Source: Comamonadaceae bacterium
Lineage (GTDB): Bacteria; Pseudomonadota; Gammaproteobacteria; Burkholderiales; Burkholderiaceae_C
Assembly (NCBI GenBank): GCA_015999985.1
Contig: JAECRA010000022.1
Coordinates: 1-62,876 of the forward strand
Direction of reading: 5' to 3'
DNA: 62,876 bases
A model generated the notes under the pieces. It was not told where the DNA came from, searched no databases, and saw only the letters and a list, made by a program, of their open reading frames with translations. Below, piece by piece: positions 1 to 8,494 of the stretch (its first letter is position 1; every line of letters begins with the position of its first letter). Made by a program: the position numbers and the translations under genes.

Positions 1-162
1 GAGCGTAGCGGAGGCAAACCTCAAGGTCGGAACGAACCAGGGGAGTTGCCGAGAATCGCGGCGGTCATCGCCCAACTGCGAGGAATTTCGGAGCAGGAGC
101 TCATGGAGCAAACCACCGGCAATGCGCTGGCGGCCATTCCTCGCCTCGCCAGGTCTTCGTGA
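1..162 (+). CDS. tatD: TatD-family metal-dependent DNase, 3' end only
   Basis: The first 53 codons of the window form an open frame that ends at TGA (160-162). It encodes the C-terminal tail of a TatD-like hydrolase. The residues NEPGELPRIAAVIAQLRGIS followed by a TTGNAL stretch match the end of this family, where an R.NEP..L..IA.E.A motif lies near the metal site and the last helix carries 'T..NA'. TatD enzymes are cytoplasmic Mg-dependent 3'-5' exonucleases of the amidohydrolase superfamily. The 5' part lies outside the window, so the metal-binding HxH cannot be checked. Confidence 0.75.
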   Translation, partial: ERSGGKPQGRNEPGELPRIAAVIAQLRGISEQELMEQTTGNALAAIPRLARSS

Positions 163-213
163 CCAATCACGGGCTCCTGGGATTGAAAGAAGCCGTCCGC
201 GTGAAGTCTTCGC

Positions 214-1380
214 TTATGCGTTTTCCAACCCGGTGACCTCTGGCATCAGCTCGACCGTAGTCACAAATTCTTCGAGGATGTTCTGGATGACCTGCCGGAC
301 CGAGCTCTCGTTATTGATGGTGCCCACGATCTGCCCCACTGGGCAAGTCATGTAGTCCAGCGCTCGGGCGCGATCGATGCGCAGCCGTGCTTCTGCGTTC
401 AGCACGTTTTGCCATGGCATGGGTAAGGTGGCTGGCGCGCCGGCTTGCACCCAGGCTTCCGTGTATTTACTGCGCAGCATCCGGCCTGGCTTGCCTGTTT
501 TGGAACGCGTTTGAACGGCATCTTCTGACCGGGCCTGATAGAGCAGCTGTTTCATTTCATCGGTCAGGTCGCTTTCGCGCGTGCCATGCCAGATGGAGCC
601 GCACCAGATGCCCTGCGCGCCCAATGCAAAGGCCGCTGCCATATGCCTTCCGCGGCCAATGCCTCCAGCGGCCAGCACGGGGATAGGGGCCACCGCATCC
701 ACCACTTCGGGCCACAACACCATCGAAGACACAACCCCGGTGTGCCCTGCGGCTTCCGAGCCTTGCGCGATGAGAAGGTCCAGGCCTGCTTCCTTGTGCT
801 TCAGGGCGTGCTGGACCTTGCCTGTCATGGCGCCCACCTTGATGCCGTGGGCGTGTAGGCGATCAAGAATATGACGGGGGGGCGAGCCCAGTGCGCTCAC
901 CACCATTTTGATGTTGGGGTGACGCAGCACGACTTCCAGCAGTTCATCTGCGAACTCGGGGGTCAGGTGCATCTGCGCCAGTTCGTCATTCAACAGGCGA
1001 TCTCGCTCCGATTCCGGTAAATCAGGAATACCTGCATCGTCCAGCAGTTTCTTCTGCCACGCAACGTGTGCCTGCGGGAGCTTGTCAAAACTGAGCGGCT
1101 CTCCCACGGTTTCGAACTTCTGCGGCAGCAGCATATTGATGGAGTAGGGCTTACCGCCCACCTGCTCATCTGTCCAGCTGAGCTCGATCTCCAATTGTTC
1201 TGGCGTGTAGTAAGCCGTACCGAGGCAACCCATCCCCCCTGCGCGCGTGATCTCGGACACCACGTTTCGGCAGTGGGAAAACCCGAAGACCGGGATCTCG
1301 ATTCCCAACATTTGACATACGTTGCTGTGGTTCATGGTGATGAAAAAGGGTTGAGAAGAAACGATGAGAAAGCAGCTCAC
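214..1380 (-). CDS. Nitronate monooxygenase (2-nitropropane dioxygenase family)
   Basis: A 388-residue flavoprotein of the NPD/NMO TIM-barrel family, which oxidises alkyl nitronates using FMN and O2 in the cytoplasm. Family features visible are IPVFGFSHCRNVV near the N terminus, a GSEAAGHTG loop at mid-protein (the phosphate- and substrate-binding region with its conserved His), and the later AAGGIGRGRHMAAAFALGAQ glycine-rich flavin site. The long reading starts at GTG (1380). An ATG at 1335 (MNHSNVCQ) removes 15 poorly conserved residues and fits the family length equally well; neither has a convincing ribosome site. The gene is divergent from the TTT binding-protein gene across 182 bp, which suggests shared control, perhaps by the GntR regulator. 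Confidence 0.8.
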   Translation of the reverse strand: MSCFLIVSSQPFFITMNHSNVCQMLGIEIPVFGFSHCRNVVSEITRAGGMGCLGTAYYTPEQLEIELSWTDEQVGGKPYSINMLLPQKFETVGEPLSFDKLPQAHVAWQKKLLDDAGIPDLPESERDRLLNDELAQMHLTPEFADELLEVVLRHPNIKMVVSALGSPPRHILDRLHAHGIKVGAMTGKVQHALKHKEAGLDLLIAQGSEAAGHTGVVSSMVLWPEVVDAVAPIPVLAAGGIGRGRHMAAAFALGAQGIWCGSIWHGTRESDLTDEMKQLLYQARSEDAVQTRSKTGKPGRMLRSKYTEAWVQAGAPATLPMPWQNVLNAEARLRIDRARALDYMTCPVGQIVGTINNESSVRQVIQNILEEFVTTVELMPEVTGLENA

Positions 1381-1484
1381 CTTGAGAAGGATGCTTGATG
1401 ATACAATAAAACATCAATACGGTGAGTGGTGTTGTTTGTCTGTGCGTTTGGCCCCGGCGTCTTTAATGCACAGGCACTGCGAAG

Positions 1485-1503
1485 TGGTCACCAAATTGGT
1501 CAC
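1485..1503. promoter_or_regulatory. Direct repeat TGGTCAC in divergent promoter region
   Basis: The heptamer TGGTCAC occurs at 1485-1491 and again at 1497-1503, 12 bp apart, with a short ACCAA-A-TTGGT palindrome between them. It lies upstream of the TTT binding-protein gene and could be an operator for the GntR regulator encoded two genes downstream. This is position-based inference only. Confidence 0.25.
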
Positions 1504-1562
1504 GGATCGATGGATTCGTTTTTCCCGGACTGTATGAACCGGACACAAAAAAAGGAGACTTC

Positions 1563-2525
1563 ATGCGTTGGAAGACATGGTTGGCAATGGCCGCCGCATC
1601 CGCAGTTGCCTTGTATGCAGTTCCTGCATTGGCGCAACCCACTCAAGTCACACGCTTCGTGTCGGGCAGCACGCCAGGCGGCGGTGTGGACACACTATCC
1701 AGGGTGCTCAGCGACTCCATGGCCACATCGATGGGTCGGACGATCATTGTTGAAAACAGGCCGGGTGCGGGCTACACGATTGCCACTGATTACGTCGCCA
1801 AGTCCAAGCCGGACGGCAACACCGTGCTGATTACCTTCAATGTGCAGCCGACCTTCGGTTTGGTCGGCTCCAAGCTGGCATTCGATCCCGTCAAGGATTT
1901 CCGGGCTGTCGGCATGATTGCGACCACGCCTTACGTGATCGTGGCCCACCCCAACCTGCCCGGAGCGGATCTCAAGCAGGTGCTGGCCTTGGCCAAGACG
2001 CAGGGCCGCTCACTGACCTTCGGCTCCATCGGCCTGGGTACCCCTCAGCACCTTATGATGGAGCGCCTGAAGGCGCAAACCGGTGTGGACATCCGAATGA
2101 TTCACTACAAGGGCGTCAGCGCCATGATGGATGTGATCGGCGGCACTGTGGATTTCAGCTTGTTAACGCCATCTTCCAGTGAAGCTCAGGTCAAGAACGG
2201 TCGATTGAAAGCGCTGGCGGTGAGCAGCCCCAACCGCTTGCCGGAACTTCCCAATGTGGCCACGGTGGCAGAGCAGGGTTACCAGGGCTTTATAAGTGAC
2301 GGCTGGTACGCCATGATGCTTCCAGCCAGGACACCGACAGCCATCGTCCAGGCGTACAACAAAGCGTTGAATGAAGCGCTGGCACAACCTACCGTTCGTG
2401 ACCGTATGCGCGCACTGAACGCAACCCCAGCGCCAGGTGCGCCTGAGGCGCTGGATCAGCTTATTCGCGAAGATGCCAAGACCTGGCGCAAGGTGATAGA
2501 AGACAACAAGATCAAGGCCGAGTAG
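1563..2525 (+). CDS. Bug-family tripartite tricarboxylate transporter substrate-binding protein
   Basis: A 320-residue secreted solute-binding protein. Residues 1-24 form a classical signal peptide ending at AlaLeuAla/Gln. The mature part begins with the family pattern VTRFVSGSTPGGGVD followed by ENRPGAGYTIATDYVAKSKPDG, which is typical of the TctC/Bug family that binds carboxylates in the periplasm. Length is normal for the family. A strong ribosome site (AAAGGAG, 1551-1557) precedes the ATG. No TctA or TctB membrane components are nearby, as is common for the many orphan Bug proteins of Burkholderiales. The ligand cannot be read from sequence; the neighbouring maleylacetate reductase-like gene hints at an aromatic-derived or dicarboxylic acid. 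Confidence 0.9.
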   Translation: MRWKTWLAMAAASAVALYAVPALAQPTQVTRFVSGSTPGGGVDTLSRVLSDSMATSMGRTIIVENRPGAGYTIATDYVAKSKPDGNTVLITFNVQPTFGLVGSKLAFDPVKDFRAVGMIATTPYVIVAHPNLPGADLKQVLALAKTQGRSLTFGSIGLGTPQHLMMERLKAQTGVDIRMIHYKGVSAMMDVIGGTVDFSLLTPSSSEAQVKNGRLKALAVSSPNRLPELPNVATVAEQGYQGFISDGWYAMMLPARTPTAIVQAYNKALNEALAQPTVRDRMRALNATPAPGAPEALDQLIREDAKTWRKVIEDNKIKAE

Positions 2526-2551
2526 CCTAAGACTGCATTGTTGGAACTGCT

Positions 2552-3352
2552 ATGCCGTCTGTAACCGTCTTACGTCCGGCCCCTCAGTTCACCCAGGGTG
2601 CGACTGCACTGTATGCGCAGTTGGCCAGCGTGCTCCGTAACCAGATCCTCAGCGGAGAATGGCCAGACGGCCAGGAAATCCCCAGCCTGCAGGAACTGGT
2701 CGATCTATATGGCGTCGGCCGCGTGACGGTTCGGCAGTCTGTGCAGATACTGGCGGACGAGGGTTTGCTCTCAAGTCAACGGGGGCGTCGCACCTTCGTG
2801 ACCTACAGCCCCCAGGATGCGCAGGCCGATTTGGCGGGCAAGCCACTGTTCACGTCCGTGGCTTCCATGGCACATCAATCGCCTTTGTACGGTGTAGCCT
2901 TGCTATCGCGCAGCCGTGCGGCAGGCTTACCCCCCGCCAGATGGCAAGTGGGGCGCGACGAGGGGCCTTACACACACGTTCGCAAGCTAGACCAGATAGA
3001 CGGATCGCCTTACGGACTGTCCTCTGTGCATGTGGCTGAAGATCTCTACGATCGCTTTCCAAAAGCGGCTGAAGAATCGGAGAAGTTGATTCAACTGGTG
3101 CGCCAGCATGTCCAGTCCGTGAGCTTGGCAAAAGAACGTGTGACGGTCATGCCCATGGATTTTGCTGCTGCTGCAGCACTGGGCTACCGCATGGCGGCGC
3201 CGGCTGCCAAGGCAGAGCGAGTTGTCTGCGACGCATCCGGCCGTGTGATCTATTTCGGTGTCACGATCTATCGAGGCGATCGCTTCGGCCTGGACCGTGA
3301 TCTGTTTGAGTACTTTGCTCCAAAGTTGCCTTCCTCCGCGCACAGAAAATAG
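2552..3352 (+). CDS. GntR-family transcriptional regulator (HutC/UTRA type)
   Basis: A 266-residue DNA-binding repressor or activator. Residues about 18-85 form the winged helix-turn-helix, with YAQLASVLRNQILSGEW, then IPSLQELVDLYGVGRVTVRQ as recognition region and the wing DEGLLSSQRGRRTFV. Residues about 105-260 look like a UTRA effector domain, ending in a beta-rich stretch (VIYFGVTIYRGDRF) seen in HutC-type members. It lies 26 bp after the TTT binding-protein gene and 9 bp before the dehydrogenase, so it is probably co-transcribed with them and controls them in response to the pathway substrate. Confidence 0.85.
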   Translation: MPSVTVLRPAPQFTQGATALYAQLASVLRNQILSGEWPDGQEIPSLQELVDLYGVGRVTVRQSVQILADEGLLSSQRGRRTFVTYSPQDAQADLAGKPLFTSVASMAHQSPLYGVALLSRSRAAGLPPARWQVGRDEGPYTHVRKLDQIDGSPYGLSSVHVAEDLYDRFPKAAEESEKLIQLVRQHVQSVSLAKERVTVMPMDFAAAAALGYRMAAPAAKAERVVCDASGRVIYFGVTIYRGDRFGLDRDLFEYFAPKLPSSAHRK

Positions 3353-3361
3353 GTTTCCGAT

Positions 3362-4576
3362 ATGCCCGCACACTCATCAGTTAGCACGCCGCCCCATTCA
3401 GGCTTGAACGACAGTCTGGCTTTTCAGCACGCTCCGTCTGCTCAACGGCTATTTTGTGGCTCGGAGAGCCTGGGCAGTCTGAGCCGTGAACTGGATCGCT
3501 TGGGTTGCTCGCGCGCAGTCATCATTTCGGGCTCATCACTGGCTAGTGATCAGGTGGCCTCACAGCGCTTGCGAGATGCTCTTGGACACAGGCTGGCGGG
3601 CTGGATTCCGGGGACCATGGAACACAGCCCCGTGCCTGCGGTGCTTGAGATGTCCCGGGAACTTGAGCGCCTGCAGGCAGATGCCGTCATTGCCGTGGGG
3701 GGAGGTTCCGCCATCGTCACAGCGCGGGCTGCGAGCATATTGCTCGCTGAAGGGGACGACGTCCACCGCCTGTGCTCTCAAAAAGATGCCGGCGGCAAAT
3801 GGATCAGCCCGCGCTTGACGCTTCCTAAGTTGCCGCAACTGGTGGTCCCGACAACCCCGACCACGGCTTGTGTCAAAGCAGGCAGCGCGGTGCTCGACCC
3901 TGTGAGCGGCTTGCGTCTTGCGCTTTTCGACCCCAAGACACGCGCCCAGGCCGTGTTCATAGACCCGCAACTGGTGGCTTCTGTGCCTGCCTCGCTGGTA
4001 CTGAGTTCCAGCATGAACACCTTGGCCATGGCCGTAGAAGGGCTGGAATCACCGCAGGCGAACCCTTTCTCGGACGCCTTGCTCATGCAGTCTCTGCGAA
4101 TGCTGTCTGATCACTTGCTGTCGGGAGTCAGTGGCAGTTCCTCCGGCCGCTGCGAACTGGTGGTGGCTGCGGCCCTGTGCGGGCAGGGCACCGACTTTGG
4201 TGGTGCCGGGCTGGCTTCCGTACTGGGTCATGCCATAGGCCACAAGCATGGCGTGGCCAACGGCCTGGTCAATGCGATTGTGTTGCCCCACACCATGCAT
4301 TTCAACGCGTCGGCCACGGGTCGCGGGGCACCCCATATCGCCATCGCCCTGGGCGCGGCCAGCCAGCCACAGCCGGATGTCAAAGATGCGATCGACCGCG
4401 TCGTATCTCTGCTTGAAACACTGCCCGTACCCAGCCGCCTGCGCGACGTGGGCATTGAACAAGCCGACCTTGGCGCCATTGCCGAAGATGCCCTGAGCGA
4501 CTGGTTTCTACAGCGTAATCCACGGCGTGTCACTTCCTCGGCGGAGGTGTTGGGCGTGCTTCAGGCTGCGTGGTAA
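3362..4576 (+). CDS. Iron-containing-alcohol-dehydrogenase-fold protein, maleylacetate reductase-like
   Basis: A 404-residue member of the Fe-ADH/maleylacetate reductase superfamily, which reduces carbonyls with NAD(P)H. The N-terminal Rossmann-like half carries AVGGGSAIVTARA and the nucleotide-associated VVPTTPTTACVKAGSAV. The C-terminal helical half carries SSMNTLAMAVEG and HAIGHKHGVANG, ending in a conserved LPH. Aligned to the family, the usual metal ligands Asp-x3-His read Asn-x3-Met, and the last His reads Asn, leaving one His. Maleylacetate reductases commonly have the Asn, so that subfamily is the best guess, but loss of the following His is unusual. It is the third gene of a tight operon with the TTT binding protein and GntR regulator. 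Substrate unknown. Confidence 0.75.
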   Translation: MPAHSSVSTPPHSGLNDSLAFQHAPSAQRLFCGSESLGSLSRELDRLGCSRAVIISGSSLASDQVASQRLRDALGHRLAGWIPGTMEHSPVPAVLEMSRELERLQADAVIAVGGGSAIVTARAASILLAEGDDVHRLCSQKDAGGKWISPRLTLPKLPQLVVPTTPTTACVKAGSAVLDPVSGLRLALFDPKTRAQAVFIDPQLVASVPASLVLSSSMNTLAMAVEGLESPQANPFSDALLMQSLRMLSDHLLSGVSGSSSGRCELVVAAALCGQGTDFGGAGLASVLGHAIGHKHGVANGLVNAIVLPHTMHFNASATGRGAPHIAIALGAASQPQPDVKDAIDRVVSLLETLPVPSRLRDVGIEQADLGAIAEDALSDWFLQRNPRRVTSSAEVLGVLQAAW

Positions 4577-4590
4577 GGCAAGATGAGCAC

Positions 4591-5622
4591 TTACTTCGCA
4601 ATATGACGATCAAGCCAGTCGGCTAACCAAGCGCCAATTTTTAAGCTGTGTTTATCTTGCATGAGCATGTGAGATGCACCAGGCAGGCCTACATCATTGA
4701 GCACAACTACTTCCGCTTTCGCGCCCGCCCGGTTCGCGGCGCTCGCGAATTCGCGGCAGGCCTTAAGCCGGCCTGCCCAACGTTCATGTTGGTCCACATA
4801 GTCTCCCCAAAGCACGAGTATCGGCATACCTTTATAGATACTCATATCGTCGCTCGCTTTGGGACATGCGCCAGGTTCAATGGACACGATGCCGGCAATG
4901 CTGCGCTGGTCCAGAGCAGCTGCCTCGAAAGGGTAAATGCCTGACTGCGAGTGGCTTACAAGTACCGCACCGTTGAGCTTGCGCGCCAGCTCGGACAGTG
5001 CTGGCACCGTCGGGTTGGGGGTGGGTAGAGCCCTCGACCAATCTGGGACCATCTGCTTCCAGAACTCCGCTTGAGCTTCCAGAGGAAACTCCATGCCGGG
5101 AAAGACCTTGGGATACTCTGGACCGAATCTGAAAATTTGCCAGGCACTTTCTTGGCCAGCACCGAATACATCAGGTAATTTGTCGGATCCAGCGCGACCG
5201 CTCTTGACCTGAACGATGGCAGAAGTATCCGCCGCGGATCGGCCTCGTGATGCTTGATCGACGACATAGGTCGGAAACCCTCGGCGCACAAACAACTCAT
5301 CCCAACCCATACGCCCATCCGGTGTCGACTCCCAGGTTTTTCCACTGAGGCAGCATCCGTGGACAAGCACCAGTGGTTTGCGTTGCGCTGCAACCGGCAC
5401 CTGGTAGTGCACGTATATCTGGTCTACCGTAATCGTGCCTGTCGGGGGGAAAAAACCAACCATGGCCAGATCATTCGATTTGACGTTTCGCCCGCCGACA
5501 AAAAAACTCCCCTGGCTGGCGATGGTGAGCGGATCAGAGGCCGAGGGGACTTTTGGAGCAGCGCAAGCTGCAAGACCGAAAGCCAACGCCATGACGGCAA
5601 AAAAATTACATAAGCGGTACAC
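4591..5622 (-). CDS. Alpha/beta-hydrolase lipoprotein
   Basis: A 343-residue predicted lipoprotein hydrolase. The start chosen is GTG at 5622 because AGAAGGAG lies at the right distance upstream; an upstream in-frame codon at 5664 would push the signal sequence inward. Residues 1-21 form a type II signal ending in a lipobox (Leu-Ala-Ala-Cys). The alpha/beta fold shows an oxyanion-hole stretch LVLVHGCCLSGKTWE, a nucleophile elbow SHSQSG with Ser as nucleophile, and a late GASHMLMQ holding the catalytic His. An Asp in a WGDYVDQH stretch may complete the triad. The GxSxG motif is modified to HSQSG. It probably acts on esters or lactones in the periplasm or outer membrane. The gene converges on the dehydrogenase gene with a 14-bp gap. 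Confidence 0.8.
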   Translation of the reverse strand: MYRLCNFFAVMALAFGLAACAAPKVPSASDPLTIASQGSFFVGGRNVKSNDLAMVGFFPPTGTITVDQIYVHYQVPVAAQRKPLVLVHGCCLSGKTWESTPDGRMGWDELFVRRGFPTYVVDQASRGRSAADTSAIVQVKSGRAGSDKLPDVFGAGQESAWQIFRFGPEYPKVFPGMEFPLEAQAEFWKQMVPDWSRALPTPNPTVPALSELARKLNGAVLVSHSQSGIYPFEAAALDQRSIAGIVSIEPGACPKASDDMSIYKGMPILVLWGDYVDQHERWAGRLKACREFASAANRAGAKAEVVVLNDVGLPGASHMLMQDKHSLKIGAWLADWLDRHIAK

Positions 5623-5746
5623 CGTGTCTCCTTCTATTTGAATATTTTCCGAACGAATACTCACTTATAGAGCCCGACGTGTACATGTTCGAATCCGCAA
5701 CTCTGCTTTGCAGTTCATTGAAAACGGCCGGTTCCCGGTCCCCGGT

Positions 5747-6976
5747 TCACCGTGGAGTTTTCAGCCGCACAATGAAAGCCAGCAGTGCGCTAGCAGATGC
5801 CAGGCCCGTGACTGCCACCCATCCAAACTCTGAAAATAAAGCGGCCGCCAATGCGGAACCTATGGCCATGCCAATGAACATACCTGTGAAAAGCACCGCG
5901 TTGAGTCTGCTGCGTGCATCAGCATCAATGCCATAGATGATGGTCTGATGGGCGATCAATGACGCTTGTATGCCCATATCAAAGCCCACGGCGCAAACCA
6001 CCAACAGCCACAGTTGAGAGCTTGAACTCATGAGTGGCGCTAACCCCATGGCGGCGAAGAAGACGAACACCAAGCCTGCACCTAAGCGTGTGACGAGCGG
6101 GGCGCCATAGCGGTCCGCGATACGTCCCGCAACGGGAGCAGCCAATGCGCCAGCAGCGCCTGCCAAGCCGAAGGCTCCGGCAGCGGCTGCACCTAAGTGA
6201 AATGGCTCACCGTGCAACATGATCGCAAGCGTGGACCAGAACGCGCTGAACCCAATTGACAACAAACCTTGCGCCCAGGTCGCCCTGCGAAGCGCTGTAT
6301 GCTGCTTCCACAGCGAACCCAGGGAGCGCAACAGAGCGAAGTAGGGCATTTGGGTGGTGGCCTGAAAGCCTGGCAGTCGACGCCACGCAGCCAAGCCTAC
6401 AAATCCGATGCTCGCCGCCGCGGCCGCGAACATTGCTCTCCAACCCCAATGCTCGGCTACAAAGCCGCTCACCACGCGCGACAGCAGAATGCCCAGCAAG
6501 AGGCCGGTCATCACGGTTCCTACAACTTTGCCGCGCTGCGACTCCGGTGCCAGAGTGGCAGCCGCTGGAACTATGTCCTGGGCCATAGTGGCGGCCAGGC
6601 CTATCACCAGGCTGGCTGCCAGCAGAGTTGGGAGCGAAGGAGACAGCGCCGCCACCAGTAAGGCTGCAAACAATATGGCGGCTTTGGTCAGGATGATCTT
6701 GCGGCGATCGTGTCGGTCACCTAAAGGGGCCAGAAAAAAGATGCCCAGGGCGTAACCTAGCTGAGTCAACGTAGGCAGCAGGCCCACCGCCTGCGCCGAG
6801 GCGCCTATATCGTCCCCCAGGACACCCAACATCGGCTGGCTGTAATAGATCGCAGCGACGGCCAGGCCGGCACCGCTGGCCAGCAGAAAGGTCAGGGACA
6901 GTGGCAGCCCATCCGTCGACGCTAGAGTGGCTGGGTCTTTGACGGACCTGGCGGGGTGAGTATGTGTTTTTGACAT
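5747..6976 (-). CDS. MFS transporter (probable drug/metabolite exporter)
   Basis: A 409-residue major facilitator with about 12 hydrophobic segments. The loop between helices 2 and 3 carries the MFS signature LGDRHDRRKII, and a second copy, GRIADRYGAPL, occurs at mid-protein. Cytoplasmic-membrane location is expected. It belongs to the Bcr/YdhC/AraJ-like efflux group by general appearance. It is divergent from the LysR gene across 91 bp containing a strong inverted repeat, the standard arrangement for a LysR-regulated exporter. Substrate cannot be predicted. Confidence 0.85.
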   Translation of the reverse strand: MSKTHTHPARSVKDPATLASTDGLPLSLTFLLASGAGLAVAAIYYSQPMLGVLGDDIGASAQAVGLLPTLTQLGYALGIFFLAPLGDRHDRRKIILTKAAILFAALLVAALSPSLPTLLAASLVIGLAATMAQDIVPAAATLAPESQRGKVVGTVMTGLLLGILLSRVVSGFVAEHWGWRAMFAAAAASIGFVGLAAWRRLPGFQATTQMPYFALLRSLGSLWKQHTALRRATWAQGLLSIGFSAFWSTLAIMLHGEPFHLGAAAAGAFGLAGAAGALAAPVAGRIADRYGAPLVTRLGAGLVFVFFAAMGLAPLMSSSSQLWLLVVCAVGFDMGIQASLIAHQTIIYGIDADARSRLNAVLFTGMFIGMAIGSALAAALFSEFGWVAVTGLASASALLAFIVRLKTPR

Positions 6977-6988
6977 GCCCTTAGCTTA

Positions 6989-7053
6989 AGCTTTGCGATG
7001 ATTTGGTTGAATACCTTGTAAATGCAACGTAATATTGCGAAAATCGCAAAGCT
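6989..7053. promoter_or_regulatory. LysR operator-like inverted repeats between MFS and lysR genes
   Basis: AGCTTTGCGAT (6989-6999) is exactly complementary to ATCGCAAAGCT (7043-7053). The right half also belongs to a shorter palindrome, TTGCGA-AAA-TCGCAA (7035-7049). Three TTGCGA-type half-sites between two divergent starts (6976 and 7068) fit recognition and activation sites of the adjacent LysR protein. Confidence 0.6.
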
Positions 7054-7067
7054 GGATCTGAATTGAT

Positions 7068-8036
7068 ATGGATAAATTGCACGCCTTGCGCGCTCTGGTG
7101 AGCGTGGCCGAAGTCGGGGGGTTCTCCAAAGCCGCACGGCAACTCGGCGTGGCAACCTCATCCCTGACCCGCTTGATAGACAGTCTGGAGGATTCTCTCG
7201 GTACGGCGCTTCTTACCCGGTCTACCCGTCGCGTCACGCTGACGGACGCCGGAGCGGCCTACCTTGAGCAGGTGACCAGGGTGCTGTCCGATCTGGATGA
7301 GGCCGACGGCAGCGTGTCAGACACCGGTGCGGAAGTGGTGGGGCCTTTGCGGGTATCGCTGCCGGTGACGTTTGCACGCTTGCATCTGAGCCAGCATTTC
7401 GCAGGTTTTCTGCGAGACAACCCGCGTGTCTCTCTAGACATTGTGTTGTCTGATGCCTATGTTGATTTGGCATCAGAACGAATTGATGTAGCGGTCCGAA
7501 TCGGAACGCCGTCATCTCAGCCGCAACTCATTGCTAGAACACTGGTGGAGCATCATCGATACGTGGTGGCGAGCCCTTCGTATTTGAAGCGCAATGGGAC
7601 GCCCGTGCGTCCCGAGCAATTGGCTGACCATGAGTGCCTGCGCTTTAATTACCAGGTGGGGCCACAACGCTGGTCTTTCGGGTCTCCAGAGCAGGAGAGC
7701 CACCATGTGGAAGTTCAGGGGCGTTTGGCCGCGAACAGCTCCGACATCCTTCGTGAGGCCGCACTGGACGGGCTTGGCATAGCGTTGCTGGCAGAATGGC
7801 TGGTCCGCGATGATGTACAGGCTGGGCGTCTAAAGCGACTCTTTACCGGCTATGAAATCAATCCACAGGAGCAGAAGACCTGTGTCTACGCCGCATACCT
7901 GCCAAACCGCCGCCATTCGAGAAAGGTCCAGGCATTCCTGGAGTTTCTGCAGACGCATTTGAAGAAACCAGGGCGCGTTGACCCGGACGAACCTCAAAGG
8001 TCCGAGAGCCAGCGGGTGAAGGCTGCAAAGAACTGA
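7068..8036 (+). CDS. LysR-family transcriptional regulator
   Basis: A 322-residue LysR regulator. The N-terminal helix-turn-helix (residues about 3-62) reads MDKLHALRALVSVAEVGGFS followed by AARQLGVATSSLTRLIDSLE, and the LysR substrate-binding domain follows from about residue 90 to 300 (a PLRVSLPVTFARLHL start, an IDVAVRIGTP strand, and a DGLGIALLAEWLV segment). This resembles the large DhcR/AaeR-like subgroup. It probably represses or activates the divergent MFS gene through the operator at 6989-7053. Its last 43 bp overlap the convergent hypothetical gene. Confidence 0.9.
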   Translation: MDKLHALRALVSVAEVGGFSKAARQLGVATSSLTRLIDSLEDSLGTALLTRSTRRVTLTDAGAAYLEQVTRVLSDLDEADGSVSDTGAEVVGPLRVSLPVTFARLHLSQHFAGFLRDNPRVSLDIVLSDAYVDLASERIDVAVRIGTPSSQPQLIARTLVEHHRYVVASPSYLKRNGTPVRPEQLADHECLRFNYQVGPQRWSFGSPEQESHHVEVQGRLAANSSDILREAALDGLGIALLAEWLVRDDVQAGRLKRLFTGYEINPQEQKTCVYAAYLPNRRHSRKVQAFLEFLQTHLKKPGRVDPDEPQRSESQRVKAAKN

Positions 8037-8356
8037 GTTGACCCGGCTAAAGAGAGTGTGGCCGTTGTGCGTCCGAGTGTTGGCGACGCCAGAAAGAGTT
8101 TGCCGCTCGCAGAATCGAAGCTGGCGGTAAGCTGTTGCCCATCATCGGCCACCGCTTGCAGGTCGTAATCCCAATCTCCTCCATCGTCGATGGCGTACTG
8201 ACGGCCGGGGAACTCCTGACTAGCCCAGCGCAATACCTGCTCGATTTCGTCCGCCATCGCGGTCACTCGGTCCGGGCCCACGCTGGCCATGGCATCCCAG
8301 TTGCTGATGCCATGCTCGTCTTCGCTGTAGTCAAAAATCAGATAGTCCAGATTCAT
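7994..8356 (-). CDS. Hypothetical acidic protein (120 aa)
   Basis: Not recognised as a named family. The 120-residue product is small, acidic and soluble, with no signal peptide or membrane segment. It starts MNLDYLIFDYSEDEHGISNW and looks like an alpha+beta domain: two early helices (DRVTAMADEIEQVLRWA), a central Asp-Gly-rich turn, and a C-terminal strand-helix pair ending FFAAFTRWLSDL. The open frame is clean and its composition is protein-like. It overlaps the lysR 3' end tail-to-tail by 43 bp, so the two share coding sequence on opposite strands. The start ATG (8356) is the only reasonable one. Function unknown. Confidence 0.65.
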   Translation of the reverse strand: MNLDYLIFDYSEDEHGISNWDAMASVGPDRVTAMADEIEQVLRWASQEFPGRQYAIDDGGDWDYDLQAVADDGQQLTASFDSASGKLFLASPTLGRTTATLSLAGSTQFFAAFTRWLSDL

Positions 8357-8494
8357 GGCCTATTGTCTGAGGAGAATGCGTGGGGAAAGCGGGTGCGGAT
8401 CTTTTTCCGCGTGACTACAGATTGAGGGTTCAACGGCTGCGCTTGGCAGACTGGTTCTATCGCACAGCCAGGCTTGTCTTCGCGCTATGCAAGC

